Shown piece after piece: positions 62,401 to 64,000 of a stretch of DNA of 64,000 nt. The stretch lies in the NCBI GenBank assembly GCA_942486035.1, contig CALNXK010000031.1, positions 1,800,001 to 1,864,000 on the forward strand, written 5' to 3'. Positions within the stretch are counted from its first letter, which is position 1; each line of letters opens with the position of its first letter. The stretch comes from Porites lobata (taxonomy: Eukaryota > Cnidaria > Anthozoa > Scleractinia > Poritidae). The position numbers and the translations under genes are program-made. The notes beneath the pieces were generated by a model. The model had not been told where the DNA came from and searched no databases. It saw only the letters and a list, made by a program, of their open reading frames with translations.

Positions 62401-63130
62401 TACCAGTAATCAAAATTTTGCAAATTAGGGAAGTGTGTTTGATGGGTAGGGGGAGGGTGGTGGGTAGTGCGTGGTATTGGGAAAAGGGTGCAAAACCTGA
62501 TGGGCTTGTACTATAGAGAAATCAAAATCAAACACTTTTAGAAATATGAATATCAGCAGCTGTCTTTATCAGTGTTATTGTTTGTCCTCCCACTTTACAA
62601 TTCGTTACTATTTCATTTTTCCTCAAAAATGCAAGAGCGTACTGGTACTTTTTACATTTACTTGGCTAAACCTCTAAGTAAAGTACATGCAAGTAACAAC
62701 AGGTCAAACACTGACTATGATCCTCCAGATGTTCTTTTGCACTATAGGATGATCAATAAAATTGGCTAAAAATTGGGATACAGAAAATTAAAGTTATCTG
62801 AAAAGTTTGAGCGTCGCTTATCACTTTAAACCCTTGTTGTTGACACTAGGCTAACACGACTCACCTACTTAGCACTGTTTTCAAAATGCAACGCACACGG
62901 AATTATTGAGATGAAAAGGCCAATGTTTCACTGTTCAACTTCTTGTATATTTTTCAAAAATGGCGAGAAACAAAAGCAAATACAATGCTGTAAACATCTT
63001 TTAAAAGCGAAAAGATGTAATTTGTAATAGAATCAAGTATGGTCGATCTAAGCTGATCTTGCTTGAATCCATAATAACAAATACAATGTGCAAAACACAT
63101 TGTTAACATAATATCTACATATCTGATTAT
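62401..63130. other. MTMR14 intron 4 sequence; no exon seen
   Basis: A short G-rich stretch (62440-62470), otherwise AT-rich. I looked for the next MTMR14 exon on the plus strand and did not find it. Confidence 0.4.
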
Positions 63131-63272
63131 CTTAGACCCTGTTTACATGGAGTGGGGGACCCCGGTTTAGTGGGGAAGGTTTCTTTTGTTTTTGTGTTCC
63201 CCAGAGCGTGAAAACAAAAGAAATGAACCCCACTAGACCGGGATTCCCCACTCCATGTAAACAGGCCCTTAG
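63131..63272. mobile_element. Palindromic MITE with CCTGTTTACATGGAGTGGGG ends
   Basis: The left arm (CCCTGTTTACATGGAGTGGG, then GACCCCGGTTTAGTGGGG) is complemented by the right arm ending CCCACTCCATGTAAACAGGC. About 142 bp, non-coding. It shares the GTTTACATGGAG end with 55768-56310. Confidence 0.8.
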
Positions 63273-64000
63273 AATGGAAATTTTCTTATGATAAAAAAAC
63301 TTAATTGAAAACTGCAAGAAAAACTGTAAACAAACCTGTGGTAAACAGAAAATAGCGAACGTTTCATCTGTGAACGAGTGTCACAAAATAGATACCAGCT
63401 CCTGGGCGAGAAAAACTAAACACATGAGATCGAGGCAGTGTGACAGGCCTCTCCAAGATGACGTCCAAACCGTGAAATCGCATGACATACAGAACGGTTA
63501 CTACTTCGTGTGCGGTACATGAATAGTAAGCATTCTCCTTTGTTGAACGCAATGAACACTGTCATTCCCAGAAACAGTTCCAACATTTTCAGTAGGTTTG
63601 TTGTTAGGTTACTGTATGCCATCTTGGCTTGGTTTACCCATTTGCTTCCCAAATATAGAAAACCTATTGGTTGCAATCACTCCAGGGTAATAAAATGACA
63701 GCATATTGAATATTTGTTTGGAAATGCTCCTATTTATTTGCTCAGAAGTGACTTCTGGACGTATTTTATAGCCAGATGATATTAATCCTACATCTTATGT
63801 AGGGTCCGAAATTAACTTTTTAATATGAGCGCCAAATGACAATCAAGTATAAATTTTTGGTCGCCAGAGGGGAAATTGTGGTCGCCAAAAATTCCCCCTC
63901 CCTTTTTTTCAAATAAAAGTTTGAACACAAATTCAAAATGCATGGTGTGGATGTTTTTGTGCTCAAAAATTGCACTACTTCCACTTCCGATACCAGACAG

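Noticed and set aside
61441..64000. Search for MTMR14 exon 5
   Set aside because: No plus-strand stretch with the expected block and a proper acceptor was found. The exon probably lies to the right of the window.
1..64000. CRISPR arrays, bacterial operons, rRNA genes
   Set aside because: No regularly spaced direct repeats with unique spacers, no Shine-Dalgarno-led gene strings and no rRNA-like sequence were seen. The genes are spliced in animal fashion.

Overview
The window looks like nuclear DNA of an anthozoan cnidarian, most likely a stony coral. This is an inference from the animal-type split genes with GT-AG introns, the AT-rich spacers, the dense small inverted-repeat elements, and a single-exon orphan class A GPCR of a kind that is expanded in cnidarians. 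No bacterial-style operons, CRISPR arrays or rRNA genes were seen.

From left to right: (1) 1-4226 is the 5' part of a MEST-like alpha/beta hydrolase gene on the minus strand, cut by the window edge. (2) Only 107 bp away and divergent, 4334-21897 is a complete 12-exon CEP41 gene on the plus strand (374 codons including stop, 373 residues). MEST and CEP41 are also divergent neighbours in human (7q32), so this appears to be an ancient microsyntenic pair. (3) 21.9-31.9 kb is spacer full of repeats plus one intronless 180-residue gene on the minus strand (26111-26653). (4) 32182-33156 is a single-exon GPCR. (5) 36-47 kb is a transposon graveyard: an L1/Tx1-like tail, a minus-strand RTE-like LINE carrying a Harbinger derivative and a second insert, a CAGG-ended TIR element with its own nested foldback, a tRNA-derived SINE, and a broken family B DNA polymerase of Polinton/Maverick type. 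(6) 47629-48204 is a second intronless gene, a clear paralogue of the one at 26.1 kb. Both end in the same prenylation-type tetrapeptide, C-N-I-L. (7) 49-51 kb holds non-LTR fragments. (8) From 52088 the first four exons of MTMR14 (a phosphoinositide phosphatase) run to 61440 and the gene leaves the window on the right.

The host genes do not form a pathway. CEP41 acts in cilia, MTMR14 in phosphoinositide turnover, and MEST is a membrane hydrolase. The most novel coding content is the pair of unrecognised CaaX-ending paralogues. The most notable structural content is the compact MEST/CEP41 divergent promoter and several readable nested insertions whose target-site duplications are still visible.
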